Positions 1 to 7,454 of a stretch of 20,997 nucleotides of DNA are shown piece after piece (the first letter of the stretch is position 1; every line of letters begins with the position of its first letter). Made by a program: the position numbers and the translations under genes. The notes below the pieces were generated by a model that saw only the letters and a program-made list of their open reading frames with translations, was not told the origin of the DNA and did not search any database. The DNA is from DASZHJ01 sp035263705 (GTDB lineage Bacteria > Pseudomonadota > Alphaproteobacteria > ATCC43930 > CGMCC-115725): assembly GCA_035263705.1 (NCBI GenBank), contig DATFRA010000327.1:1-20997 (forward strand), read 5' to 3'.

Positions 1-1953
1 TCCGCGAGCGACATATCCGCCGGCCATCTCACCTTCGTGCCGAACACCAACGTAACGACCGCGGGGTCGTTCAACTTCAAGGTGACCGACAGCCTCGGCG
101 GGACCACCTCGGCCGCCGCGGCCACGATGAGCGTCAATATCGCGGTCCCCGGCAACACACAAACACCGGCGCCTCAGCTTTCTTTCGCCGCGCAGAATTT
201 CAATACCGTGGGCGCCGACAATAATGGCTTCTACATGATCCCGCCCGATCCGAATGCGGCGGTCGGTCTCAACACGGTCATCACCGCCACAAACGGCGTG
301 CTGGAGGCGTTCACCAAGGCGGGGGCAACGCTGAACCTCTTCGGCGGCTCGAACAACGAATCCCTGGATAACTTCTTCGCGGCGGGGTTGGGTTCGCTGG
401 TGCTGACGAATTTCAACGACCCGAATCAGTCCGGGCCGTTCGATCCGAAGGTGATCTACGACCCATACACCAACCGCTTCATCGTCGTTGCCCTGCAGCA
501 ATCCGACGCCGGTGGAATCTTCAACGACACAAATCGCTCGAACATCCTGATCGCGGTCTCCAGCCCGGATACGGGGGCACCACTCACGTGGTCCTACACG
601 TCGATCAACTCCGACATCATCACCGGCAATGGCGCCGATTGCTGGGCCGATTTTCCCGGCCTTTCCGTTGACGGCAGCGGCAACATCTACATCACGGCAA
701 ACCTGTTCGATCACGCGACCGGCAATTACCAAGGCAGCCGGCTGTGGACGATCGCGGAAAACGCCATCGTCACCGGCGCTGCCGGCCTCGATGCGACCGC
801 CAGCGGAAGAGCAAGCATCTACGACCCATCGGTGCTGTCGGGCGCGACCGCAGCCGGATCGAGCGAGCTCTTCACGCTGATGCCGGCGCAGATGCTGCCC
901 GGGACCGGCAGCTTTGCCACGCCGTCGGGCACCTACCTGGTCTCCTATAACGGCGCGAGCAACTCGCAGGGGCAGGTGCTCAATGTAGTCGGAGTGACGC
1001 CGAACGGTTCCGGCGGCTTCACGTTCAACTACCAGCAGATCAATCTCGGCAACATCGATGCGGCCAGCCAATTCGCGAGCTTTACTGCGCCCCAGAAGGG
1101 AACAACGAGTACCATCGATGCCGACGACGATCGGGTCTACAGCGCGGTGTTCCGCAACGGCTACTTGTATGCGGCGACCACCATCATTCCGACATCGAGC
1201 TATGATCCCGCCAATGCCGGGAACACGACTGCGCACTGGTTCCAGATCAACGCCGGCAATTCCTCGAATCTGACTTTGACCAATCAGGGCGACGTGAGCG
1301 GCGCCAGCATCGGTTCAGGGGTTCGGACCTACTATCCGTCGATCAGCGTCGATGCCAACGGCGATTTCGCCATCGGATTCTCGGCGAGCGGGCCGAATAA
1401 TTACGCCAGCGCCTATTACGAAGCGTACAAATACAACGCGTCGAGCAGCACGTGGACGCTGGAAACGCCGAGATTGCTGGCCGGCGGGGCCGCTCCGTAC
1501 ATCCGCAGCTTCGGCACTGGGGATAATCGCTGGGGCGACTTCAGCTCGGTCGTCCCTGATCCGAGCGGCGCCTCCACGTTCTGGGTCTTCAACGAGTACG
1601 CCTGGACCCAGGGGACGACGATCTCAAACGAATCCGGCCGCTGGGCTACCAAGGTTGGCGAGTTCACGCTGCCTGGCACCACCACCAGTCCCGTGATTGC
1701 GAGCAGCGGCACGACTGGCTCGAGCCAACCGACGGGTGCGACCAGCCCTTCGACGTCGGGCCCAAACTTATGGTGGCCGCATACAGTGGCCTCGGGCGGC
1801 GTCAACTTTGGCGGCTTTGGGCAGCTGATACAGGCCATGGCCTCGTTCGGCGCCAACCACGATTGGGTTGCGCCGTTGAACCCGACGAGCCCCAATCCCG
1901 AGACGGACGCGTTCCTGATTGCGGCGAAGCTGTCGGAATCCTGGCACGGTTGA
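1..1953 (+). CDS. Large surface/secreted protein, 3' part (cadherin-like repeat plus propeller-like region)
   Basis: The frame is open from base 1, so the protein starts outside the window; the first internal GTG at 37 is not a credible start because the same domain reads on through it. The first ~45 residues look like the end of an Ig/cadherin-like repeat (FNFKVTDSLGGTTSAA), a module common in large bacterial adhesins. The rest, about 600 residues, is rich in Gly, Ser, Asn and Thr and contains beta-propeller-like stretches (FDPKVIYDPYTNRFIVVAL; WADFPGLSVDGSGNIYITA). No transmembrane segment or LPxTG anchor is visible, and the C-terminus ends in SESWHG. Low charge and few cysteines fit an extracellular protein, possibly exported by a type I system, but no transporter gene is visible. 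The coding frame is certain, the family assignment moderate, the biological role unknown. Confidence 0.75.
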   Translation, partial: SASDISAGHLTFVPNTNVTTAGSFNFKVTDSLGGTTSAAAATMSVNIAVPGNTQTPAPQLSFAAQNFNTVGADNNGFYMIPPDPNAAVGLNTVITATNGVLEAFTKAGATLNLFGGSNNESLDNFFAAGLGSLVLTNFNDPNQSGPFDPKVIYDPYTNRFIVVALQQSDAGGIFNDTNRSNILIAVSSPDTGAPLTWSYTSINSDIITGNGADCWADFPGLSVDGSGNIYITANLFDHATGNYQGSRLWTIAENAIVTGAAGLDATASGRASIYDPSVLSGATAAGSSELFTLMPAQMLPGTGSFATPSGTYLVSYNGASNSQGQVLNVVGVTPNGSGGFTFNYQQINLGNIDAASQFASFTAPQKGTTSTIDADDDRVYSAVFRNGYLYAATTIIPTSSYDPANAGNTTAHWFQINAGNSSNLTLTNQGDVSGASIGSGVRTYYPSISVDANGDFAIGFSASGPNNYASAYYEAYKYNASSSTWTLETPRLLAGGAAPYIRSFGTGDNRWGDFSSVVPDPSGASTFWVFNEYAWTQGTTISNESGRWATKVGEFTLPGTTTSPVIASSGTTGSSQPTGATSPSTSGPNLWWPHTVASGGVNFGGFGQLIQAMASFGANHDWVAPLNPTSPNPETDAFLIAAKLSESWHG

Positions 1954-1956
1954 ACG

Positions 1957-1974
1957 GGCGGCCGCTGCGCCGCC
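1957..1974 (+). terminator. GC hairpin after the surface-protein gene, weak terminator candidate
   Basis: A 6-bp inverted repeat, GGCGGC/GCCGCC with a 6-base loop, begins three bases after the stop codon at 1951-1953. No T-run follows, so this is at best a weak or Rho-assisted terminator and could be chance in GC-rich DNA. Confidence 0.25.
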
Positions 1975-2122
1975 AATATCTGACGCTCGTCAACGCATTG
2001 CTTAGGAGCAGTGCGTCCGCTCCAGGTCAAAAATGCGAAGAACGAGAGCCTTGGCGCCACGTCTGCTTCACTCGCGATCTCGGAAGTGCGGACGGGCCCT
2101 CGCGTATCTACGAGTTCGTGCT

Positions 2123-2995
2123 CTAGCGATTGAGCCCCGCCATCCGCTCCAGCACCGCGCAGACGGCGGCGGTGTCTTCGGCGCCGTGGCCTTCGGTCTG
2201 CGCGGCGTTGTAGACGGGAATGCTCGCGCTGAAGAGCGGCGTAGTGACGCCGAGGCTCGCGGCGTAAGCCGCGATGACGGCCATGTCCTTCTGCCAGATA
2301 TCGATCTTCATGGTCGGCGGCGCGTAATCGCACTTCACCATCAGCGGCGCACGCAGCTCGAACACCCTCGATGTGCCGGCGCCGCTGGCGATCATCCGCG
2401 CGACATCGGCGGGATCGAGGCCGGACTTGATGCCCAGTACCATCGCCTCGGCACTGGCGACGTTGTGGATCGCGACCAGCAGGTTGGCGACGAACTTCAT
2501 CTTGCTGCCGTTGCCGAAGGCGCCGAGGTAGTGCGAGACCCTCGCGAATTTCTCGAAGACCGGCACCGCGCGGTCATAGGCGGCGCGCTCACCCGAGGCG
2601 TAGACCGCGAGATCGCCGGTCACGGCCTGGGCGCCGGTGCCGCTGAGCGGAGAGTCGAGCATGGCGATCCCCGACGCCGCGAGCCGGTCTCGGGCCTCGA
2701 CCTTGACCTCAATCGGAAGCGTGCTGAGCTCCACGACGACCAGGCTCGGGCGCCTCCTCTCCAGGATGCCGTCGACGGTGGCCGCGAGCGCCTCGACGCT
2801 GGGCAGGCAGGTGAGAATGGTTTCCACGTGATCGGCGGCCTCGCTCGCGGAGTGAGCCGGCGTACCGCCGGCCGCGGCGAGATCGGCGACGCGCTTGCCA
2901 TCGATGTCGTAGCCGACGACCTCCGCGCCCTTCTTCAAGAGATTACCCGCGATTGCCGAGCCCATGATGCCGACGCCAACGACGCCGACCTTCAT
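2123..2995 (-). CDS. NAD(P)-dependent beta-hydroxyacid dehydrogenase (3-hydroxyisobutyrate dehydrogenase/6-phosphogluconate family)
   Basis: This 290-residue protein has the normal length of the beta-hydroxyacid dehydrogenase family, which oxidises short 3-hydroxy acids or reduces the matching semialdehydes. The N-terminus has the dinucleotide-binding GVGIMG (G7, G9, G12), followed by an acidic residue (D30, in VVGYD) at the end of the second strand, which suggests NAD rather than NADP. DSPLSGTG (114-121) is the substrate-binding loop, and GNGSKMKFVANL carries the expected catalytic lysine, probably K167. The ATG at 2995-2993 starts directly on the motif. It overlaps the TGA of the upstream tetR gene as ATGA, so the two are very likely translationally coupled. 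Family is certain; substrate cannot be read. Its place behind a flavin monooxygenase and a repressor suggests a late oxidation step in a catabolic route. Confidence 0.9.
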   Translation of the reverse strand: MKVGVVGVGIMGSAIAGNLLKKGAEVVGYDIDGKRVADLAAAGGTPAHSASEAADHVETILTCLPSVEALAATVDGILERRRPSLVVVELSTLPIEVKVEARDRLAASGIAMLDSPLSGTGAQAVTGDLAVYASGERAAYDRAVPVFEKFARVSHYLGAFGNGSKMKFVANLLVAIHNVASAEAMVLGIKSGLDPADVARMIASGAGTSRVFELRAPLMVKCDYAPPTMKIDIWQKDMAVIAAYAASLGVTTPLFSASIPVYNAAQTEGHGAEDTAAVCAVLERMAGLNR

Positions 2996-3681
2996 CGCGT
3001 GGCTCCGCCGGCGAGGCCGATCGCTCGGATGCCCTCGATCATGGCCGCAACGGAGCGCCGGACGATGGCGGTAAAATCGCCGCCGACGCGGCTGTGGTAG
3101 ATGTATTTGCGCACGGCGTAATAGAAGAGGCCGCCGTGCATCACCCAGACGTGCTCGAGCTCGAGCTCGGTGATCGCCATGGCGTCGGGATCCGGCAGGC
3201 CGCAGGCGTGTCGGAACTCGGCGCAGATCGGCCTCAAGATACGCTCCTCCACGATCTTGATGTAGCGGCGGTTGATGCTGTTCCCCATCAGCGCCGAGAA
3301 CATGTAGATGCGGATCCACTCGTAGGTATAGGTCGCGCGCGAGTAGCGCTGGTAGAACTCCAGCAACCGGTCCTCCAGCGACCGCGAGCGGTCGTGGATC
3401 AACGCGTCCCAGCCGGGATCGACGCGCTTCAGGAAGACTTCGGCGAAGACCCGCTCGATCAGATGTCGCTTGGTCGGGAAATAGCGGTAGAGCAGCGGCT
3501 GGGTGATGCCGAGGCGCTCGGCGAGCTGCCGCGTCTGCCCGCCGAAACCCACCTCGGCGAAATACCGGATAGCGCCCGCGAGGATCTCCTGCTCGCGGTC
3601 GGCCGCCGCGAGCCGGCGCCCAGGACGCGGCTTAGGCTTGAGTCTCGGCGCCGGCGCTAAACGTCGCTTGGCAGCGGGCAA
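2992..3681 (-). CDS. TetR-family transcriptional regulator
   Basis: A 229-residue protein with the TetR N-terminal helix-turn-helix at about residues 28-75. The recognition-helix region reads LGITQPLLYRYFPTKRHL, a strong TetR signature. The first ~27 residues are a basic Pro/Arg/Lys-rich extension not needed for the fold. The C-terminal ~150 residues are helical and divergent and should bind a small ligand. The start is a TTG at 3681-3679, supported by GGAG at 3693-3690 with 8 bases between; no better start exists before the HTH. The gene lies 110 bases after the LLM monooxygenase gene and overlaps the dehydrogenase gene by 4 bases. The likely target is the 14-bp palindrome at 4944-4957 in the promoter of this set, giving autoregulation (inference). 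Confidence 0.9.
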   Translation of the reverse strand: MPAAKRRLAPAPRLKPKPRPGRRLAAADREQEILAGAIRYFAEVGFGGQTRQLAERLGITQPLLYRYFPTKRHLIERVFAEVFLKRVDPGWDALIHDRSRSLEDRLLEFYQRYSRATYTYEWIRIYMFSALMGNSINRRYIKIVEERILRPICAEFRHACGLPDPDAMAITELELEHVWVMHGGLFYYAVRKYIYHSRVGGDFTAIVRRSVAAMIEGIRAIGLAGGATR

Positions 3682-3689
3682 TCGGCGAA

Positions 3690-3693
3690 CTCC
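3690..3693 (-). promoter_or_regulatory. Ribosome binding site for the TTG start of tetR
   Basis: GGAG on the minus strand, 8 bases before the TTG at 3681-3679. It supports a non-ATG start for the regulator. Confidence 0.5.
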
Positions 3694-3791
3694 GGAAAGC
3701 GCGTGATGCGCGAAGAAAACGCCCGATCGATAAGTGATCGCCGCGCAAGCGTCAATGGCGGGGCGACCGCCGCGCGCCGCGTCCCGGGCGG

Positions 3792-4895
3792 CTACTCCGC
3801 CGCCGCCGACACGCCGATCGCCTTATTGATGCGCGGCATCACCTCGTACGCCATCAGCTCCATGGAGCGGCGGCCGAGCTTAGCGTCGGCCCAGTCGTGG
3901 CCTGCATAGAGCAGCGTACCGAAATCGCCGACGGTCTCGCGGAAAGCTAGGAGCTGATCCACCACGCTGTCGACCGTGCCGCAGACCACCAGCGCGTCCA
4001 CCACGTAATCGAGGGTGATGGCGGCATCTGCCATGGCGCGGTCGTGCTTGAAGAGCTCCGGCCGGCCATTGCCGATGAGCTTGCGCATGAGGTTGCGATA
4101 GTAGAACCGGTAGGGACTACCCTCCGCCTTGGCATAGCGGCGTGCGGTCGCCTCGTCGTCCGCCACGAACACGCTCTTGGCGACGCGCCAGTCGCGCCGG
4201 TCGGCAACGCGGCCCGCGTTCCTGCAGCCCTCCTCGTATTTCGGCCAGTGCGAGGCGACCAAAGGCGGCTGCAGGAAATTGGCGGAGATCGGCGTCCAGC
4301 CGCGCTCGGCCGCGGCGGTGACGCCCTTCGAGAAAGGTGCCACCGCCGTCACGACGATGGGCGGATGCGGCTTCTGGTAAGGCTTCAGGATCGCGCCTTG
4401 GCCGATCTCGAGGTCGAGCGTGCGCTCCGTGGTGACCTGCCAGAACTTGCCCTCGAGCCGATAGGGCGGCTCGTTCGACCACAGCTTCAGCACCATGTCG
4501 ATCGCCTCGACGAACATGGCGGTGCGGTCGCTGTCGAGATTGCCGAAAGCCTCGGCGTCAGAGCGCAACCCCCCGGGGCTGATGCCGAACAGGAAGCGCC
4601 CCTCGAGCAGGTGATCGATCATCGAGACCTGCGCCGCCACGGCGGCGGGATGCGCGTTCGGCAGGTTCACGGTGCCGCTGCCGAGCTTGATCCGCTTGGT
4701 CACGTCGATCAGGCTCGCGATGAAGGCGAGGCAGGAGGTGATGGTCTCCGCGCGGTCCGTCACGTGCTCGCCGACGAACGCCTCCGCGTAGCCGAGCTCG
4801 TCCGCGAGGATGATCGCCTCGCGGTCTTCCTTCAGGGTCTCCGTGTAGTTGCGCGTCGGCGGATGCAGCGGCATGGTGAAGTAGCCGAGCTTCAT
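3792..4895 (-). CDS. LLM-class flavin-dependent monooxygenase (bacterial luciferase-like)
   Basis: A 367-residue cytoplasmic enzyme of the luciferase-like, F420/FMN-dependent family, which uses reduced flavin and O2 to oxygenate an organic substrate. The N-terminal strand KLGYFTMPLHPP, then GYAEAFVGEHVTDR, then IKLGSGTVNLPNAHPAAVAAQ and GRFLFGISPGG are characteristic TIM-barrel landmarks; the pattern is closest to the limonene-monooxygenase/alkanal-monooxygenase alpha type. The ATG at 4895 was chosen over a GTG 24 bases upstream because AAGGAG sits 6 bases before it. It is first in a minus-strand set with tetR and the dehydrogenase, behind a well-formed promoter. A flavin reductase partner is not in the window. 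Substrate unknown; an alkanesulfonate- or nitrilotriacetate-type activity cannot be excluded. Confidence 0.9.
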   Translation of the reverse strand: MKLGYFTMPLHPPTRNYTETLKEDREAIILADELGYAEAFVGEHVTDRAETITSCLAFIASLIDVTKRIKLGSGTVNLPNAHPAAVAAQVSMIDHLLEGRFLFGISPGGLRSDAEAFGNLDSDRTAMFVEAIDMVLKLWSNEPPYRLEGKFWQVTTERTLDLEIGQGAILKPYQKPHPPIVVTAVAPFSKGVTAAAERGWTPISANFLQPPLVASHWPKYEEGCRNAGRVADRRDWRVAKSVFVADDEATARRYAKAEGSPYRFYYRNLMRKLIGNGRPELFKHDRAMADAAITLDYVVDALVVCGTVDSVVDQLLAFRETVGDFGTLLYAGHDWADAKLGRRSMELMAYEVMPRINKAIGVSAAAE

Positions 4896-4901
4896 CGAGC
4901 G

Positions 4902-4907
4902 CTCCTT
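4902..4907 (-). promoter_or_regulatory. Ribosome binding site of the LLM monooxygenase gene
   Basis: AAGGAG on the minus strand, 6 bases from the ATG at 4895-4893. It decides the start against the upstream in-frame GTG at 4919. Confidence 0.75.
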
Positions 4908-4941
4908 GCGCGTACGCACCCGCTTGCGGGAATTCTCGCGC

Positions 4942-4970
4942 TTTTATCATTTGATAAGATAGCAGGTCAA
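4942..4970 (-). promoter_or_regulatory. Sigma-70-type promoter for the LLM-tetR-dehydrogenase set
   Basis: On the minus strand TTGACC (4970-4965) is followed after 16-17 bases by GATAAA/ATAAAA (4948-4942). The -35 box matches 5 of 6 consensus bases and the -10 box about 4 of 6. Transcription would start near 4935, leaving about 40 bases of leader before the ATG at 4895. The region is strikingly AT-rich in its GC-rich surroundings. Confidence 0.55.
4944..4957. promoter_or_regulatory. Perfect palindromic operator candidate (TTATCA-TT-TGATAA)
   Basis: The two 6-base arms TTATCA and TGATAA are exact inverted repeats separated by 2 bases. The palindrome occupies the spacer and -10 box of the minus-strand promoter, where a bound repressor would block RNA polymerase. 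Short symmetric operators of this size are usual for TetR proteins, and a tetR gene lies in the set it would control. It also lies 186 bases upstream of the divergent Mo-hydroxylase gene and could affect that as well. Confidence 0.6.
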
Positions 4971-5131
4971 CCGCGCCCGACCCGCTAAAAGAGCACCGCC
5001 ACGCTTGCTCGTCCTTCTTGCCTTCGACATCGCCGACGACATCGTTATCTTCAGTGCCGGCCGGGTCGTGGTAGACACAGGCACCGCGCCCCGCGCGGGA
5101 ACGGCGTGCCACCTCGGAGGTTCCGACTGGC

Positions 5132-5137
5132 GGAGAG
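5132..5137 (+). promoter_or_regulatory. Ribosome binding site deciding a TTG start
   Basis: GGAGAG lies 5 bases before the TTG at 5143. The frame stays open about 140 bases further upstream, but that part has no resemblance to the family, so this site fixes the start. Confidence 0.55.
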
Positions 5138-5142
5138 TCATC

Positions 5143-7452
5143 TTGAGCGCACCTGATCAACCCTTCTCCGGCCGCGTGGAGGACGCGGCGTTGCTCATGG
5201 GGCAAGGGCGATACGTCGGCGACATCCGGCTGCCGCGCCTCTCCGTCGCCACGTTCGTGCGCTCGCCCCACGCGAGTGCCCGCATTCGCTCGGTCGACGT
5301 GGAGGCGGCGCGGCGCGCGCCCGGCGTCCTCGCGCTGCTGACGAGCGCCGATATGGAGGCGGCTGGCATCCGCAACATTTCTCGGCCGCCGCCGCAGAAG
5401 GGCCGCGGTGGCGCGGCGCTGGTCGGGCCGGCGCGCCCCGCGCTTGCCGGCACCCACGTCCGCCACGTCGGCGATCCCGTGGCGCTCGTGGTCGCCGAGA
5501 GCCAGGCGCAGGCGCTCGATGCGGCTGAGCTGGTCTCGGTCGACTACGAGGAGCTGCCGGCGGTTGTCGACGCGCGGGCCGCGGTCAAGCCCGGTGCGCC
5601 CCAGGTCTGGCCGGAGGCATCCGGCAATCTCGCCTTGGATTGGGTGGCGCCCGCCGACGATCAACAGACGAACGCGCGCGAGATCGAGGCGATCTTCTCG
5701 AAGGCGGCGCATGTCGCGCGCGTCTCACTCGTGAACCAGCGCGTGGTCGTCGCATCCATGGAACCGCGCGCGACGCTCGCTGAGTACGATCCCGACGCCG
5801 ATCTCCTGACCCTCCACGTGGGCTCGCAAGGCGTGACGCCGCTCCGCGAGAACCTCGCGGGGATCCTCGGCCTAACCCGCGAGCGCGTGCGCGTCGTCAC
5901 CGGCGATGTCGGCGGCGGCTTCGGCATGAAATCGCCGGCCTACCCGGAATACCTGGCGATCCTCGTTGCCGCGCGCCTTCTGCGCCGGCCGGTGCGCTGG
6001 CTCCCCAGCCGCGCGGAAGCGTTTCTGAGCGACAACCAGGCCCGCGACACCCACATGGATATGGAACTCGCGCTCGACGGCGGCGGCTGCTTCCTGGCGC
6101 TTCGGGTGGATGGGCTCGCGAACCTCGGTGCCTACCACGGGCCGATGGGCGCCTTCATCGCGACCTCGAACTTCGCACGCTGCCTGCCCTGCGTTTATCA
6201 CATCCCCAGGATCGCGGTGCGCATGCGCTGCGTCTTCACCCATACCGTGCCGGTCGGCCCCTATCGCGGCGCGGGGCGGCCCGAGGCGAACTATGCGCTC
6301 GAGCGCCTCGTCGATGCCGCCGCGCGCGTGACGGGCATCGACCGACTGGAGCTCCGGCGGCGCAATTTCATCCCGCCGGCAATGCTGCCCTACGCGACGC
6401 CGCTCGGCGCCACCTTCGACAGCGGCGACTTCGCGGGGCTCTTCGACAAGGCCCTGTCGCTGGCGGACACCGAGGGTTTCGCCGGGCGCCGGGCCCGCTC
6501 GCGGTCGGCGGGAAGGCTGCGCGGACTCGGCATCTCCTGCTTCCTCGAGCATGCCGGCGGCCAGCCGAACGAGTCCGCGGCGATCCGGTTCTCCGGCGAC
6601 GGTACCGTGACGGTCGCCCTGGGCGCGCAGTCGAACGGGCAAGGTCACCGCACCGTGTTCCGGAAGCTCGCGGCGGAGCGGCTGGGCATTCCCGTCGAGC
6701 GGGTGACGGTGCAGGAGGGCGATACGCGGCTGGGTGTGCCCGGATCGGGCACGGTGGCCTCGCGGGGCGCGATGACCTCGGGCGTGGCGATCGCTCGCGT
6801 GGTCGCGGAGGTCATCGAGAGCGCGCAGGGCATCGCCGCGGAGATGCTGGAGGCGTCGGCGAGCGATCTCGTCTATGCCGGCGGCCACTTCGAGATCGCG
6901 GGCACGGACAGGCGTGTGTCGCTGTTTGAGATCGCCCGGAAGCAGAGCCTCGACAGCCAAACCGGCGTTGAGGTCGTGCACTCCTTCCCGAACGGCTGCC
7001 ACATCGCGGAGGTCGAGATCGATCCCGATACTGGTGCGGTGGAGCTCGCGCGCTATTCCGCCGTCGACGACTGCGGTACCGTGCTCAATCACACCATCGT
7101 GGAGGGTCAGATCCATGGCGGCGTTGCGCAAGGCGTGGGACAGACGCTGTTGGAGGACGCCGTGTATGACACGAGCGGTCAACTGCTCGCGGGCACATTC
7201 ATGGACTATGCGATGCCGAGGGCCGACAACCTGCCGGAGATTGCGACCGCGGAGCATCCGACGCGGTGCACAACCAACCCGCTCGGCGTCAAGGGCACCG
7301 GCGAGGCCGGGACTACCGGCGCACTGGCGGCGGTAATGAACGCGATCGTCGACGCGATTCCTGGCGACGCCGGCGCCGCCCTCGACATGCCCGCGACACC
7401 CCTCAAGGTCTGGCAGGCGTGCCGGCGCCTCAAAGAAACCGGAAGACATTGA
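5143..7452 (+). CDS. Xanthine dehydrogenase-family molybdopterin-binding (large) subunit, CoxL form II-like
   Basis: Length is 769 residues from the TTG start, normal for the stand-alone Mo-binding subunit of the xanthine oxidase/aldehyde oxidase/CO dehydrogenase family. These subunits hydroxylate aldehydes or N-heterocycles with water as oxygen source. The N-terminus reads RVEDAALLMGQGRYVGDI, the usual opening of the a/b-hammerhead domain. GGGFG (257-261) and the active-site loop PYRGAGRPE (~373-381) contact the cofactor; AYRGAGR is the form II type, not the AYXCSFR of true CO dehydrogenase. The catalytic glutamate is E721 in KGTGEAG. The stop is 2 bases before the next gene, so the two are co-translated. 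No 2Fe-2S or FAD subunit gene is adjacent, which leaves the electron path open. Class is certain, substrate unknown. Confidence 0.93.
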   Translation: MSAPDQPFSGRVEDAALLMGQGRYVGDIRLPRLSVATFVRSPHASARIRSVDVEAARRAPGVLALLTSADMEAAGIRNISRPPPQKGRGGAALVGPARPALAGTHVRHVGDPVALVVAESQAQALDAAELVSVDYEELPAVVDARAAVKPGAPQVWPEASGNLALDWVAPADDQQTNAREIEAIFSKAAHVARVSLVNQRVVVASMEPRATLAEYDPDADLLTLHVGSQGVTPLRENLAGILGLTRERVRVVTGDVGGGFGMKSPAYPEYLAILVAARLLRRPVRWLPSRAEAFLSDNQARDTHMDMELALDGGGCFLALRVDGLANLGAYHGPMGAFIATSNFARCLPCVYHIPRIAVRMRCVFTHTVPVGPYRGAGRPEANYALERLVDAAARVTGIDRLELRRRNFIPPAMLPYATPLGATFDSGDFAGLFDKALSLADTEGFAGRRARSRSAGRLRGLGISCFLEHAGGQPNESAAIRFSGDGTVTVALGAQSNGQGHRTVFRKLAAERLGIPVERVTVQEGDTRLGVPGSGTVASRGAMTSGVAIARVVAEVIESAQGIAAEMLEASASDLVYAGGHFEIAGTDRRVSLFEIARKQSLDSQTGVEVVHSFPNGCHIAEVEIDPDTGAVELARYSAVDDCGTVLNHTIVEGQIHGGVAQGVGQTLLEDAVYDTSGQLLAGTFMDYAMPRADNLPEIATAEHPTRCTTNPLGVKGTGEAGTTGALAAVMNAIVDAIPGDAGAALDMPATPLKVWQACRRLKETGRH

Positions 7453-7454
7453 GG

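Noticed and set aside
4558..5712. 384-codon minus-strand open frame across the divergent promoter region
   Set aside because: It crosses two good start sites and the promoter and lacks any domain pattern.
5872..7449. 525-codon open frame antisense to the first Mo-hydroxylase gene
   Set aside because: Shadow of a strongly recognisable gene; low-complexity R/H/A composition.
5143..7452. Reading the first Mo subunit as a true CO dehydrogenase large subunit (coxL)
   Set aside because: The active-site loop is PYRGAGRPE (form II type), not the AYXCSFR signature, and coxM/coxS are absent.
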